Shown here: piece by piece, positions 41,131 through 50,682 of the stretch
Layout of the letters: every line of letters starts with the position of its first letter
How positions within the stretch are numbered: the first letter of the stretch is position 1
NCBI GenBank assembly: GCA_965216845.1
Contig: OZ244200.1
Span: 558,001 to 622,000 of the forward strand
Source: Panacagrimonas sp965216845
GTDB lineage: Bacteria > Pseudomonadota > Gammaproteobacteria > Nevskiales > Nevskiaceae
Direction: 5' to 3'
DNA: 64,000 bases
The notes under the pieces: generated by a model
Told to the model about the DNA's origin: nothing
Seen by the model: the letters and a program-made list of their open reading frames with translations, nothing else
Databases searched by the model: none
Position numbers and translations under genes: made by a program

Positions 41131-41430
41131 CTAATCCATCTGCCCCAGCGGTCGCGTAAAGGTGAAGCGAGCCGGTTCGGCAACCAGTTTCTCGCCAGCG
41201 TTTTCCGGGCCGTTTTCGGTGCCTACGGTGAACGGCAGGCTGAGGACGAAGAAGCCGGCGCCGAGTACGGTGGCGACGACGCCCATCGGCCGCACAATCA
41301 GCAGATCAAAGGCCATGGCGCCGCCAGATGGAACGGCGTCGCGTGATTCATAGGCGCTGGCCACGGGCACGTGGGTGGCGATCAGCAATGCGGTGAGCAT
41401 GGCGGCAAGGCAACGGCGCATGGCATGCAT
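41131..41430 (-). CDS. Small membrane protein of unknown function
   Basis: A 99-residue protein with a signal-like N-terminus (LAAMLTALLIATHVPVASA) and one further hydrophobic segment, LLIVRPMGVVATVLGAGFFV (about 43-62). Short conserved proteins with a RPMG.VATVLG.G.FV.SLPF core are familiar from Pseudomonas-like genomes but have no known role. A second start three codons in is possible. It is convergent with the NYN gene and divergent from the DUF2007 gene. Confidence 0.7.
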   Translation of the reverse strand: MHAMRRCLAAMLTALLIATHVPVASAYESRDAVPSGGAMAFDLLIVRPMGVVATVLGAGFFVLSLPFTVGTENGPENAGEKLVAEPARFTFTRPLGQMD

Positions 41431-41496
41431 CCAAGACGGAATGGAATCTGAGCTTAGGAGCGGCGCCCATGGCTGTCAATGCGATATCTTGCTGTC

Positions 41497-41805
41497 ATGA
41501 CTGAAGTTTATGAAGCCGCCGATCCCATTGAAGCCGAGCTGGTTTGCGGCTACTTGAGCGAGCACGGCGTTGATGCTTACGTGACTGGCGCGATGGCCTG
41601 GGGCGGTGTCGGCGAATTGGCGGCCAATGCCTATCCGCGCGTTCATGTGCGTCAGGCCGCTGACGAAGCGCGTGCCCGCGAGTTGTTGCGGCAATATGAA
41701 CGTCGCGCACAAATCCCCTGGCAATGGCGTTGCCAATGCGGGGAGGCCTCGCCGGAGCATTTTGAGGTGTGCTGGAGCTGCGGTGCGGATAAGCCAAACA
41801 GCTAA
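41497..41805 (+). CDS. DUF2007 protein with C-terminal zinc ribbon
   Basis: A 102-residue protein from the ATG at 41497 (an upstream start at 41479 adds six residues). The N-terminal half is a DUF2007 ferredoxin-like domain (VYEAADPIEAELVCGYLSEH...RVHVRQADEARARELL). The C-terminal part CQCGEASPEHFEVCWSCG is a four-Cys zinc ribbon. DUF2007 is thought to act in signalling or protein regulation, but no member's activity is established. It is 9 nt upstream of trmL, so probably one transcript. Confidence 0.82.
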   Translation: MTEVYEAADPIEAELVCGYLSEHGVDAYVTGAMAWGGVGELAANAYPRVHVRQAADEARARELLRQYERRAQIPWQWRCQCGEASPEHFEVCWSCGADKPNS

Positions 41806-41814
41806 TCTGTCGCG

Positions 41815-42282
41815 ATGTTTCACATTGTCTTGCATGAACCGCAGATTCCGCCCAACACCGGCAATCTGATCCGGCTGGCGGCCAACACCAGCTGCCGCCT
41901 GCATTTGATCCGACCCTTGGGTTTTCATGCCGATGATCGCAGTCTGCGTCGCGCGGGTCTGGATTATCACGAGCTGGCCTGTTTGCAGATTCACGATGAT
42001 CTGGATGCATGGCGCGAGACCTTCCCCGACGCCCGACTTTGGGCGTTCAGCACCAGGGCAAAGCGATGCTATAGCGATGTGCGCTTTGGTCCCGGCGATG
42101 CTTTGATGTTTGGTTCGGAAACCAGCGGGCTGCCGGCGGATCTGCTGGCGTCATTGCCGCCCGAACAATGTCTGCGTATTCCCATGCTGGCGGATAGCCG
42201 CAGTCTCAACCTGGCCAATTCGGCGGCCATTGCGGTTTATGAGGCCTGGCGACAGAACGACTTCTCCGATTCAAAGAAATAA
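41815..42282 (+). CDS. trmL: tRNA (cytidine/uridine-34-2'-O)-methyltransferase TrmL
   Basis: A SPOUT-class methyltransferase for the wobble ribose of tRNA-Leu. It has 155 residues, the family length. HEPQIPPNTGNLIRLAANT is near 7-25, FGSETSGLP near 99-107, and the SAM-knot SRSLNLANSAAIAVYEAWRQ is at the C-terminus. The 3' end overlaps the convergent uppP gene by 12 nt. Confidence 0.96.
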   Translation: MFHIVLHEPQIPPNTGNLIRLAANTSCRLHLIRPLGFHADDRSLRRAGLDYHELACLQIHDDLDAWRETFPDARLWAFSTRAKRCYSDVRFGPGDALMFGSETSGLPADLLASLPPEQCLRIPMLADSRSLNLANSAAIAVYEAWRQNDFSDSKK

Positions 42283-43053
42283 CAGCAAACCGCTGCCCAG
42301 CGCGATGCGGTACCAGGCGAACGGCGCAAAGCTGTGGCCGGCGATGAAGTGCAGCAGCCATTTCACGGCGGCGAATCCGGTGATGGCCGAGACGATGAAT
42401 GCGATAGCCAGCAAGTCCCAGGCTTCGCTGGCGGCCTTGCCGCTGAGCCAGGTTTCCACCAGGGCATAGCCGGTGGCGGCGAACATGGTGGGAATGCCAA
42501 CCAGAAAGGCGAATTCGGCGGCGCGCGGCCGGTTGCTCAGGCCGAACAGCATGGCGGCGAAAATGGCGGCGGCGGAACGTGAAAGGCCTGGAAACACGCC
42601 GGCGGCGACTTGCGCCAGGCCAACCGCGATCACCACGGCCCAGCCGAGCTGGCCGGCTGAGGGCGTGTGCGCGATGCGGCGCTCGATCAGCAGGATGGCG
42701 ATGCCGCCGCCGATCAGGGCGATGGCCACCGGCGCCACCGTTTCCGGCAGCTCGGCGCCCAGCGCGCGCGCCAGCAGGCCGAACACGGCGGTAACCACGA
42801 AAGCGCTGCCTAACTTGATCGCATAGTCGCGGCTCTGCGGATCACCCCAGCCGCGCAGTAATTGCAGGATGCGCTGGCGATACACCAGGCTCACCGCCAC
42901 AATCGCGCCGGCCTGAATGGCGATGGTGAACAGCTCGGAACGCGCGCCCAGCCAGTGCTGCGCAATCAGTAAATGACCGGTGCTGGAAATGGGCAGAAAT
43001 TCGGTCAGCCCTTCAATCACACCCAGCAGAACTGCCGCCAGATATTCGTTCAT
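42271..43053 (-). CDS. uppP: Undecaprenyl-diphosphatase
   Basis: It dephosphorylates undecaprenyl pyrophosphate to recycle the lipid carrier of cell-wall synthesis; overexpression gives bacitracin resistance. It is a 260-residue polytopic membrane protein. GVIEGLTEFLPISSTGHL is near 11-28, and the PGLSRSAAAIFAAMLFGL motif near 155 carries the catalytic Ser-Arg. About eight membrane helices fit the family. It is convergent with trmL. Confidence 0.96.
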   Translation of the reverse strand: MNEYLAAVLLGVIEGLTEFLPISSTGHLLIAQHWLGARSELFTIAIQAGAIVAVSLVYRQRILQLLRGWGDPQSRDYAIKLGSAFVVTAVFGLLARALGAELPETVAPVAIALIGGGIAILLIERRIAHTPSAGQLGWAVVIAVGLAQVAAGVFPGLSRSAAAIFAAMLFGLSNRPRAAEFAFLVGIPTMFAATGYALVETWLSGKAASEAWDLLAIAFIVSAITGFAAVKWLLHFIAGHSFAPFAWYRIALGSGLLLFL

Positions 43054-43134
43054 GGGGTCAGCGGCAGACAGATGGCCGGAAACGATGCGCGGCGCGGGCT
43101 GGCATCATCGTGGCGAATTACGGGAGTGTCGGTC

Positions 43135-43875
43135 ATGAACTTGCAACAAGAGGTGGCCCTGGTCACCGGTGGCGCACGGCGCATCGGCGCCGCTATTGTC
43201 CGGGAACTGCATGCACAGGGCATGTGCGTGGCGATTCACTGTCATCGCTCCGTTGCCGCAGCCGAAGAAATATCAAAGGAATTGAATGACTTGCGGCCCG
43301 GATCCGCCAAGGTGGTGGCTGCGGCGCTGAACCAGGTGAGCGCCCTCAAGGATCTGGCGGAGACGGTTTACGCCCATTTCGGTCGCCTGGACGTACTGGT
43401 GAACAACGCTTCCAGCTACTACGCCACGCCCTTGACGGGGCTGGATGAGTCGCAGTTCGATGACCTGATCGCCAGCAACCTCAAAGGTCCGTTGTTTCTG
43501 AGTCAGGCCTGCGCGGCGCGGATGTCCGATGGCGGGCGCATCATCAACCTGCTGGACGTTCACGCGCGCCGGCCGCAGGCGCGGTTTTCCGCTTATTTGT
43601 CCGCCAAGGCCGGCTTGTGGTCGGTGACCGAATCGCTGGCGCTGGAGCTGGCGCCCAGGGTTCGCGTCAACGGCGTGGCGCCCGGCCACATGATCTGGTC
43701 CGATCAGGGCGTGTTGAGCGCCGAAGAGCAAGACGCCGAGCTGACGCGCATCCCCTTGAGCCGCCTTGGCGGTGGCGCGGAAATCGCCAACGCGGTCAGC
43801 TTCCTAATTTCACCGCAAGCTGCGTATCTCACTGGCGCCATCATTCCGGTGGATGGCGGATTGCGACTCAACTAG
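43135..43875 (+). CDS. Pteridine-reductase-like short-chain dehydrogenase
   Basis: A 246-residue SDR from the ATG at 43135 with GGGAG upstream. The NADPH loop reads TGGARRIG (the pteridine-reductase form of TGxxxGxG). NNASSYYATPL is near 90, and the active site uses Asp in NLLDVHARRP plus YLSAK, the PTR1/FolM-type D...YxxxK arrangement. Such enzymes reduce dihydrobiopterin or dihydrofolate and can support tetrahydrofolate or monapterin formation. It overlaps the convergent NRDE gene by 8 nt. Confidence 0.88.
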   Translation: MNLQQEVALVTGGARRIGAAIVRELHAQGMCVAIHCHRSVAAAEEISKELNDLRPGSAKVVAAALNQVSALKDLAETVYAHFGRLDVLVNNASSYYATPLTGLDESQFDDLIASNLKGPLFLSQACAARMSDGGRIINLLDVHARRPQARFSAYLSAKAGLWSVTESLALELAPRVRVNGVAPGHMIWSDQGVLSAEEQDAELTRIPLSRLGGGAEIANAVSFLISPQAAYLTGAIIPVDGGLRLN

Positions 43876-44635
43876 CGGTGAACGCAAAACGCGACAAACC
43901 GCTGATTTGCCCGCCGGCTTCGTAGCGTTGTTCCAGCACCTGGATTTGCCGATCTGAATCAACCCGGATCAGGCTGGAGCAGCGGGTGCCGTAGGTGGGG
44001 GTGACGATGAACGGTGAGGACAGGGTGCGTTCCATGTCCAGCCCGACGCCGGTTTGCGGCAGGTTTTCGTCGTCAGCCAGGCCGCGATCATTCAGCGCCT
44101 CCAGGGTGCCGGCTTCGTCACGCAACCGTGATGCGATCCATGCGGACAGGGCGGTTTTTGCGCGGCGCGCTTTGGGCCAGTCCGTGTCCAGCGCGGCGTT
44201 ACTCAAGGCATGTAAACCCGGCGTAACGGCGGTGCTGCGAAATTCCGGCGTGTTGCCGGCATAGTGCATTTGCTCGCCGTCCCACAGCAGCAAATTGAAC
44301 GGGCCGTAGCAAGCGGCCTCAGCTTGCAAAGCGTCGGCGAATGGCTTGGCGGATTTCTCGCTTTGCAGAAAGTCCGTCACCAGCTCGCCGCGTGATTTGG
44401 GGCTTGCCGACGGGCTTTGCCGAACCCGCACATTGGTGACTGCGGCCAGTCGACCGTTGCGCGAAACACCGAGCCAGGTTCCGCCGGCGCTGAGATCCCG
44501 TCCGGCCAGAATCTGCGGCTGATCGTCCCAAAAATCCATCGGCGCGGCCTGGCGCGCGTAGAACTCGTCACGGTTTGCGATCATCAACAGCGGATGATCC
44601 GGCATCGCCTGCCAGGCAAAGGCAATCAGGCACAT
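43868..44635 (-). CDS. NRDE-family (TANGO2-like) protein
   Basis: A 255-residue protein with Cys at position 2 (MCLIAFAW), which may become an N-terminal nucleophile. ANRDEFYAR near 20, the family name motif, is followed by GRDLSAGGTWLGVSRNGRLA near 46. Eukaryotic TANGO2 is linked to heme or lipid handling; the bacterial role is unknown. It is convergent with the SDR and divergent from the EcsC gene. Confidence 0.9.
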   Translation of the reverse strand: MCLIAFAWQAMPDHPLLMIANRDEFYARQAAPMDFWDDQPQILAGRDLSAGGTWLGVSRNGRLAAVTNVRVRQSPSASPKSRGELVTDFLQSEKSAKPFADALQAEAACYGPFNLLLWDGEQMHYAGNTPEFRSTAVTPGLHALSNAALDTDWPKARRAKTALSAWIASRLRDEAGTLEALNDRGLADDENLPQTGVGLDMERTLSSPFIVTPTYGTRCSSLIRVDSDRQIQVLEQRYEAGGQISGLSRFAFTAS

Positions 44636-44661
44636 CTCGACTTTGAGCCTAGAATAAATCG

Positions 44662-45543
44662 ATGAGCATGATACTCAGCCCCTACGAAGTGCAGCAGTTG
44701 GAACGCCTGCAACGCTGGCAACAGCAGTCGCCGGGCTGGGGAAGCCGACTGATGGCCAAGCCGGGCGGCAAGGTTGCGCAGGCGGTGCAGGCATTGATTC
44801 CCGAAGATGCCTTGCGTGCGGCCTTGGACGGTGTCAGCCGCCTGGCCGAAAAGCTGGCCGACGAGCGCGCCATTCTCAAACGCGCGGGTGTGAATGAGCT
44901 ATCGGCGCTGCGCGAGGGTGAGCTGTCGCACTGTGATGCCTTGATGCGCAGCGAGCAGCGGCGTGCAATGGCCCTGGCGGGCGTCGGCGGAGCAGCCTTC
45001 GGTGTTGCCGGCGCCACCGGCATGGTGGCCGACATTCCGGCCCTGATCGCGCTGTCATTACGCACCATCCAGCGCGTGTCGCTTTGTTATGGCGACCCGG
45101 GTTCCAATGAGATGCGGCGGCGGCTGTCCATCGGCGTGTTCGCGCTGGCATCGGCCAACAGCGCCGAAGAAAAACGTAGCGCGCTGGTCGCCTTGCGCAG
45201 CTTTGATCAAAGCGCCTTGCAGGCTGCGGCCTGGCGTGACGGCGTAGAACGCGTCGCCGAAAGGGAGCTGACCAAGGAGGCCACGGTTTTCAGCTTGAAG
45301 AATCTGGCGCAGCGCCTGGGTATTCATTTGGGTAAACGCAAGGCAGCCGGCGCGGTGCCGGTGGTGGGGGCTTTGGTCGGCAGCTCGGTTAACGCCTGGT
45401 ATTTGTACGACCTGGCGCAGGTTGCGCGATACGTATTTCAGGAACGCTGGTTGATCGCCCGCTATCCGCAAGCCCCGCAAATATTGGCCATTCAGCCCGC
45501 AATTTCCGACGATACCGCGGTTCTGCAAGCGCCCGACTCCTGA
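44662..45543 (+). CDS. EcsC family protein
   Basis: A 293-residue protein matching the EcsC family. A helical N-terminal region leads to a small-residue-rich membrane-like stretch (ALAGVGGAAFGVAGATGMVADIPALIALSLR from about 105). RRRLSIGVFALASA follows, and a second hydrophobic segment (AGAVPVVGALVGSSVNAWYLYDLAQVARYVF) lies near 231-262. The family occurs with or without ABC exporters and has no assigned biochemical activity. No exporter genes are adjacent here. Confidence 0.85.
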   Translation: MSMILSPYEVQQLERLQRWQQQSPGWGSRLMAKPGGKVAQAVQALIPEDALRAALDGVSRLAEKLADERAILKRAGVNELSALREGELSHCDALMRSEQRRAMALAGVGGAAFGVAGATGMVADIPALIALSLRTIQRVSLCYGDPGSNEMRRRLSIGVFALASANSAEEKRSALVALRSFDQSALQAAAWRDGVERVAERELTKEATVFSLKNLAQRLGIHLGKRKAAGAVPVVGALVGSSVNAWYLYDLAQVARYVFQERWLIARYPQAPQILAIQPAISDDTAVLQAPDS

Positions 45544-45549
45544 GGTGGC

Positions 45550-45578
45550 TTGCGCATGGGCGCGCGCAAGACTAAAAT
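45550..45578 (+). promoter_or_regulatory. Predicted promoter of rpmE2
   Basis: TTGCGC (45550-45555), 17 bases, TAAAAT (45573-45578), then discriminator TCGCGCCC and TTTTTT. The -10-to-T-tract block differs from the rpmH promoter at only one base. Confidence 0.65.
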
Positions 45579-45609
45579 TCGCGCCCTTTTTTGCATCTGA
45601 GCGGGTTCC

Positions 45610-45855
45610 ATGAAGGAAGGCATTCACCCCAGCTACGACTACGTGGTGTTCAAAGACAACGCCGCCAACCACACATTCCGAATCCGTTCGGCTGCGACCA
45701 GCAACGAGACCATCGTCTGGGAAGATGGCAAGGAATACCCCTTGGTGACTTTGGATACCTCTTCGGTGTCGCATCCGTTCTTCACCGGCAAGCAACGCAT
45801 TGTCGAAGCCGGTGGCCGAGTGGACAAGTTCAAGAAGCGATACGCCAAGAAGTAA
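45610..45855 (+). CDS. rpmE2: 50S ribosomal protein L31, type B
   Basis: An 81-residue L31 of the type B (long) form: MKEGIHPSYDYVVFKDNA at the start, SHPFFTGKQRIVEAGGRVDKFKKRY at the end. No cysteines are present, so it is the zinc-independent (C-) version that often replaces the zinc form during zinc limitation. It may be the only L31 here; that cannot be judged from one window. Confidence 0.97.
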   Translation: MKEGIHPSYDYVVFKDNAANHTFRIRSAATSNETIVWEDGKEYPLVTLDTSSVSHPFFTGKQRIVEAGGRVDKFKKRYAKK

Positions 45856-45875
45856 TTGATTTTCTGATGTTTTTT

Positions 45876-45897
45876 GAGGCCGCGCATGCGCGGCCTC
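45876..45897. terminator. Perfect 22-bp GC palindrome after rpmE2
   Basis: GAGGCCGCGCA and its complement form an uninterrupted palindrome 20 bp after the rpmE2 stop. A run of six T precedes it rather than follows it, so it is not a standard intrinsic terminator for the plus strand; it may still block transcription. Confidence 0.45.
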
Positions 45898-46095
45898 GTT
45901 GCATCTGAAGGGCGGATTGTGGCCATCAGGCGCCACCCGCTAGCGGTTGCTGGCCAAAAGTGGCTAAGCTTGCCGCCCTTTCCTGCCGCAGCCCGGCGCC
46001 CTTGAAGCCCGACCTGGTGGATGGTCCGATCCTTGCTTATCAGGGTGGCGGCATGGCTGACAATGTGAACGATCTTTGGATATGAGGAGTACTCG

Positions 46096-47388
<1,293 letters not shown>

Positions 47389-47398
47389 GGCTTGTCAG

Positions 47399-47470
47399 GT
47401 CATTGCCAACGAAGTGAAGCAATCTGCGGTTGTGGGGAGATCACTTCGTCGTTTCACTCCTGGTGATGAC
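47399..47470. repeat. Dispersed repeat, copy 2, downstream of gltA
   Basis: The copy starts GTCATTGCCAACGAAGTGAAGC (47399-47420) and continues through AATCTGC to an oppositely oriented arm ending in GATGAC (47470). It is the same family as the element at 34918-35033. It probably folds into a hairpin, and sits right after the gltA stop. Confidence 0.7.
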
Positions 47471-47546
47471 CACTAAAGGCATGGCGCCGTCGGCGGCTTG
47501 GCGATAACGGCCTCGGAGCGGGTCAGAGGCGCCCGTCTTCAGTGCG

Positions 47547-48134
47547 TCATCGTTGCGACTCGATCAGCGCCTGAAGCTGTGTGGCGCTGAGCCGCTTGGC
47601 GGGTTTGCCGTCGATTTGTGACAGCGGCGGATGGCGGTCGATATCCGCCGAGAAAATCGCAACGTCGATGCCGATGTCCCCGGCTTCGAAGCGCGCGATG
47701 GGGGTGCGTTGTTCGCCCAATCCGGCCAGGCGATAGCTGCGCTCGTCCTGCCGAAAGGCGATGCGGCGCTCGTGCAGCAGAAAATCGATTTGCTCGGCCT
47801 GATCGGTGCTGAGCTGAATTTGCACCCGGTGGGCATTGCCGATCGCGCCACTGACCAGCGCGCCGGCCAATCGGGGCTGAAAGTCGGCCAGCAAGGACAT
47901 GGCCTTGAGTGCGGTTTGGCGCATGGCGAGCAGGCGCCTCCGGTAAGCCTGACCGCCGAACAGCGCCTGGTATTCGAGCACCGCTTGTTCGATCCGGCGA
48001 TTGTCCGGCAGCCGATGTCGCGGACTTGATCCCAGACGTTGCAGTGCGCGCTGCTTGGCGGTTTTGTAGTCCACCACCGCATCTTCGCAAATGATGCGTG
48101 CGGCCTCCGCCGCGATGTGGGAACGCTCATTCAC
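47547..48134 (-). CDS. Conserved hypothetical protein
   Basis: A 195-residue soluble protein without signal peptide or membrane segment. The N-terminal half is helical and basic (AAEAARIICEDAVVDYKTAKQRA). The C-terminal half looks alpha/beta, with ALVSGAIGNAHRVQIQL near 90 and RFEAGDIGIDVAIFSADI near 145. I recognise the sequence as a gammaproteobacterial conserved protein, but no function is established. GAIGNAHRV plus the later acidic segment gives it a faint nucleotidyltransferase look, which I would not rely on. It lies 5 nt from mrcA on the same strand. Confidence 0.75.
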   Translation of the reverse strand: MNERSHIAAEAARIICEDAVVDYKTAKQRALQRLGSSPRHRLPDNRRIEQAVLEYQALFGGQAYRRRLLAMRQTALKAMSLLADFQPRLAGALVSGAIGNAHRVQIQLSTDQAEQIDFLLHERRIAFRQDERSYRLAGLGEQRTPIARFEAGDIGIDVAIFSADIDRHPPLSQIDGKPAKRLSATQLQALIESQR

Positions 48135-48139
48135 CCCCG

Positions 48140-50587
48140 CTAAAACAGCTCGTCGGTGCTGACCTGCTGCAGGTCCCCAATCCGGGTGGTGACCTGCGGA
48201 ATATGATCCGCTTGCACCGTTTCCAGCAAAGCGTTTGGCTGACCGGCGCCGGCCAGCATGCCGGTTTGACGGTCGATCCGCACCGTGACCAGTCCCGGCG
48301 GCCGTGGTTGCCTGGTTTGCGGCTCATCCTTCAGGGCCACGCGCATGAAATCCATCCACATTGGCAAGGCGGCGCGACCGCCGACCTCGCCGCGACCCAG
48401 GGGAGCGGGTTGATCAAAGCCCAGCCATGACACGGCGACCAGGTTGCCGTTGTAGCCGTTGAACCAGGCGTCGTGCTCGTCGTTGGAGGTGCCGGTCTTG
48501 CCGGCGATGTCATTGCGCTTCAAGGCCCGCGCCCTGGCGGCGGTGCCGCGCACCGTCACCTCGCGCAGAATGTCGCTGACCAGCCAGGCCACTTGCGGTT
48601 CGATCACTCGCGGCGCAATGCCCGGCGCGGATTCGGCGGCTTGCTGCCCGGTATCGTCGGCGGGCGCATCCGCCCCGGCCGAAGCGTGCTTCGGCCGGGG
48701 GGCTTCGACATCCCGGGCCGGGCCGGCCGTTGCCGGTTCGGCACGAAACAGCACGTCGCCTTCGGCGTGGTGGATCGACGTGATCAGATACGGCGCCACC
48801 AGATACCCGCCGTTGGCGAACACGGCGTAGGCACGCGCCACTTGCAACGGCGTCAGCGAGCCCGAACCCAGCGACATCGACAGGTCGCGCGGCATCCCTT
48901 GCGCGGGAATTCCGAAGCGGGCGATGTAGTTGCGCGCACGGTCGATGCCGACTTCCTGCAACAGTCGGATCGAGATCAAATTGCGTGAATGAACCAATGC
49001 TTCACGCAGCCGCATCGGGCCTTTGAACTTGCCGTCGTAGTTGGACGGTCGCCAGGTGTCTTCCAGCAGGGCGTCGCCAAACACCACCGGCGCATCCAGC
49101 AAAACGCTGGCGGGTGTGAAGCCGGCATCGAAGGCGGCGGCGTAGAGCAAGGGCTTGAAGCCCGAGCCAGGCTGACGCTGTGCCTGGGTGACGCGATTGA
49201 ACTTGTTGAACAAAAAGTCGTACCCGCCGGCAACCGCCTCCAGGGCGCCGTCCTTGGGGTTGAGTGCCACCAGTGCACCTTGAACTTCAGGTACTTGCGC
49301 CAGCCGAAAGCTTTCGCCATGCAGACGCACGCGAACCACATCGCCCGGTTCGAGGGCCTTTTTCTTCGACAGCCGGGCCCAGGCGAAAGCTTTGGGCGGC
49401 AGATCCAGCAAGGTGCCGCCTTCCAGCAGCACCTGAAGCTTTTTGCTGGAAAAGCTCACCACGATGGCCGGAACCAGATCACCCACCGGCGGGCGATCCG
49501 CGAAGAAGGCTTCGATGCGCTTGGTATGCGCGATGCCAGAGGCCATCGCTTGCTTGGGCAGACGGGTTTCCGGACCGCGCCAACCATGACGCTCGCTGTA
49601 GTCATTGATGGCCGAGCGCAGCGCGCGATTTGCCGCATCCTGCCGGTTGGAGTCGATCGTGGTGGTCACGACCAGGCCGCGGGTATAGGCATCCTGCCCG
49701 TAGGTGGCGAACACTTCGGCACGCGCCATCTCGGCGGCGTAGTGCGCATCGGCTTCCACTTGCGGTGGCGCCAGTCGAACGCTGACCGGTTCGCCCAGCG
49801 CCGCCCGATATTCCAGTTCCGAGATCTTTCCCAGCTCGATGAGCCGGCCCAGCACATAGTCGCGACGCTCTCTGGCGCGTTCGGCGCTGCTCACCGGGTT
49901 GTCACGTGACGGGGCCTTGGGCAGGCCCGCCAGCAATGCGGCCTGACCCCAACTCAGCGCTTCGGGTTGCTTGCCGAAATAAATGCGGCTGGCTGCAGCC
50001 ACTCCATAGGCGCGCTGACCCAGGAAAATCTTGTTGAGGTAGGTCTCCAGAATCTTTTCCTTGCTCAGCTCGCGCTCGATGCGCAGGGCCAGGAATATTT
50101 CCTTGATCTTGCGCTCGTAGGTGCGCTCGCTGCTCAAGAACACATTGCGCGCCAGCTGCATGGTGATGGTGCTGCCGCCTTGTGACTTTTCTCCGGTCAG
50201 CGCCAGATTGAAAGCGGCACGGGCGATGCCCTGCCAATCCACGCCGGGGTGTTCGAAGAAGCGAGCATCCTCGGCGGCCAGAAACGCATCGATCACCTTC
50301 TGCGGCAGGTCTTCAAAGGCCAGGGGGGTTCGCCGCTCGGCCCCGAACTCACCAATGAGTTTGCCGTCGCGGCTGTAGATTCGAAGCGGCACCTGCAGCT
50401 GCAGATCATCCAGCCCATCCACATCCGGCAAGTCCGGTTCGTAATACCAGCGCGCGGTATAGAACGCCCCAACGGCGCCCAACATCCCAAGCAAGGCCAA
50501 CAGCAGGCTTGCGCCGAGCAATATCTTCAGGGGTCGTGACAAGGCAATACCGTTTTGCGAAATAGGACCGTTCGTCCGCTCTGTCAT
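48140..50587 (-). CDS. mrcA: Penicillin-binding protein 1A (bifunctional)
   Basis: It polymerises and cross-links peptidoglycan. It has 815 residues from the ATG at 50587; an upstream Met at 50665 adds 26 unrelated residues. One N-terminal membrane helix lies near 20-42. The glycosyltransferase has EDARFFEHPGVDWQGIARA (catalytic Glu about 104), GGSTITMQLARN and QRAYGVAAAS. The transpeptidase has SGFK near 475, SRN and KTGTSNDEH near 718. A low-complexity Ala/Pro insertion (about 630-670) interrupts the transpeptidase region. It is divergent from pilM, as in many relatives. Confidence 0.96.
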   Translation of the reverse strand: MTERTNGPISQNGIALSRPLKILLGASLLLALLGMLGAVGAFYTARWYYEPDLPDVDGLDDLQLQVPLRIYSRDGKLIGEFGAERRTPLAFEDLPQKVIDAFLAAEDARFFEHPGVDWQGIARAAFNLALTGEKSQGGSTITMQLARNVFLSSERTYERKIKEIFLALRIERELSKEKILETYLNKIFLGQRAYGVAAASRIYFGKQPEALSWGQAALLAGLPKAPSRDNPVSSAERARERRDYVLGRLIELGKISELEYRAALGEPVSVRLAPPQVEADAHYAAEMARAEVFATYGQDAYTRGLVVTTTIDSNRQDAANRALRSAINDYSERHGWRGPETRLPKQAMASGIAHTKRIEAFFADRPPVGDLVPAIVVSFSSKKLQVLLEGGTLLDLPPKAFAWARLSKKKALEPGDVVRVRLHGESFRLAQVPEVQGALVALNPKDGALEAVAGGYDFLFNKFNRVTQAQRQPGSGFKPLLYAAAFDAGFTPASVLLDAPVVFGDALLEDTWRPSNYDGKFKGPMRLREALVHSRNLISIRLLQEVGIDRARNYIARFGIPAQGMPRDLSMSLGSGSLTPLQVARAYAVFANGGYLVAPYLITSIHHAEGDVLFRAEPATAGPARDVEAPRPKHASAGADAPADDTGQQAAESAPGIAPRVIEPQVAWLVSDILREVTVRGTAARARALKRNDIAGKTGTSNDEHDAWFNGYNGNLVAVSWLGFDQPAPLGRGEVGGRAALPMWMDFMRVALKDEPQTRQPRPPGLVTVRIDRQTGMLAGAGQPNALLETVQADHIPQVTTRIGDLQQVSTDELF

Positions 50588-50628
50588 GGCTTTGAGGCAA
50601 TTCAGAGGCTTGCTGCTACAACTTGGTG

Positions 50629-50656
50629 TTGTGCAGCAGAACGGTTGCGTTATATT
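50629..50656 (+). promoter_or_regulatory. Predicted promoter of the pilMNOPQ operon
   Basis: TTGTGC (50629-50634), 16 bases, TATATT (50651-50656), followed by AAAGGGGAGAGG and the pilM GTG at 50683. It lies in the divergent gap with mrcA. Confidence 0.5.
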
Positions 50657-50682
50657 ACGTTTCAAAGGGGAGAGGCGTCATT

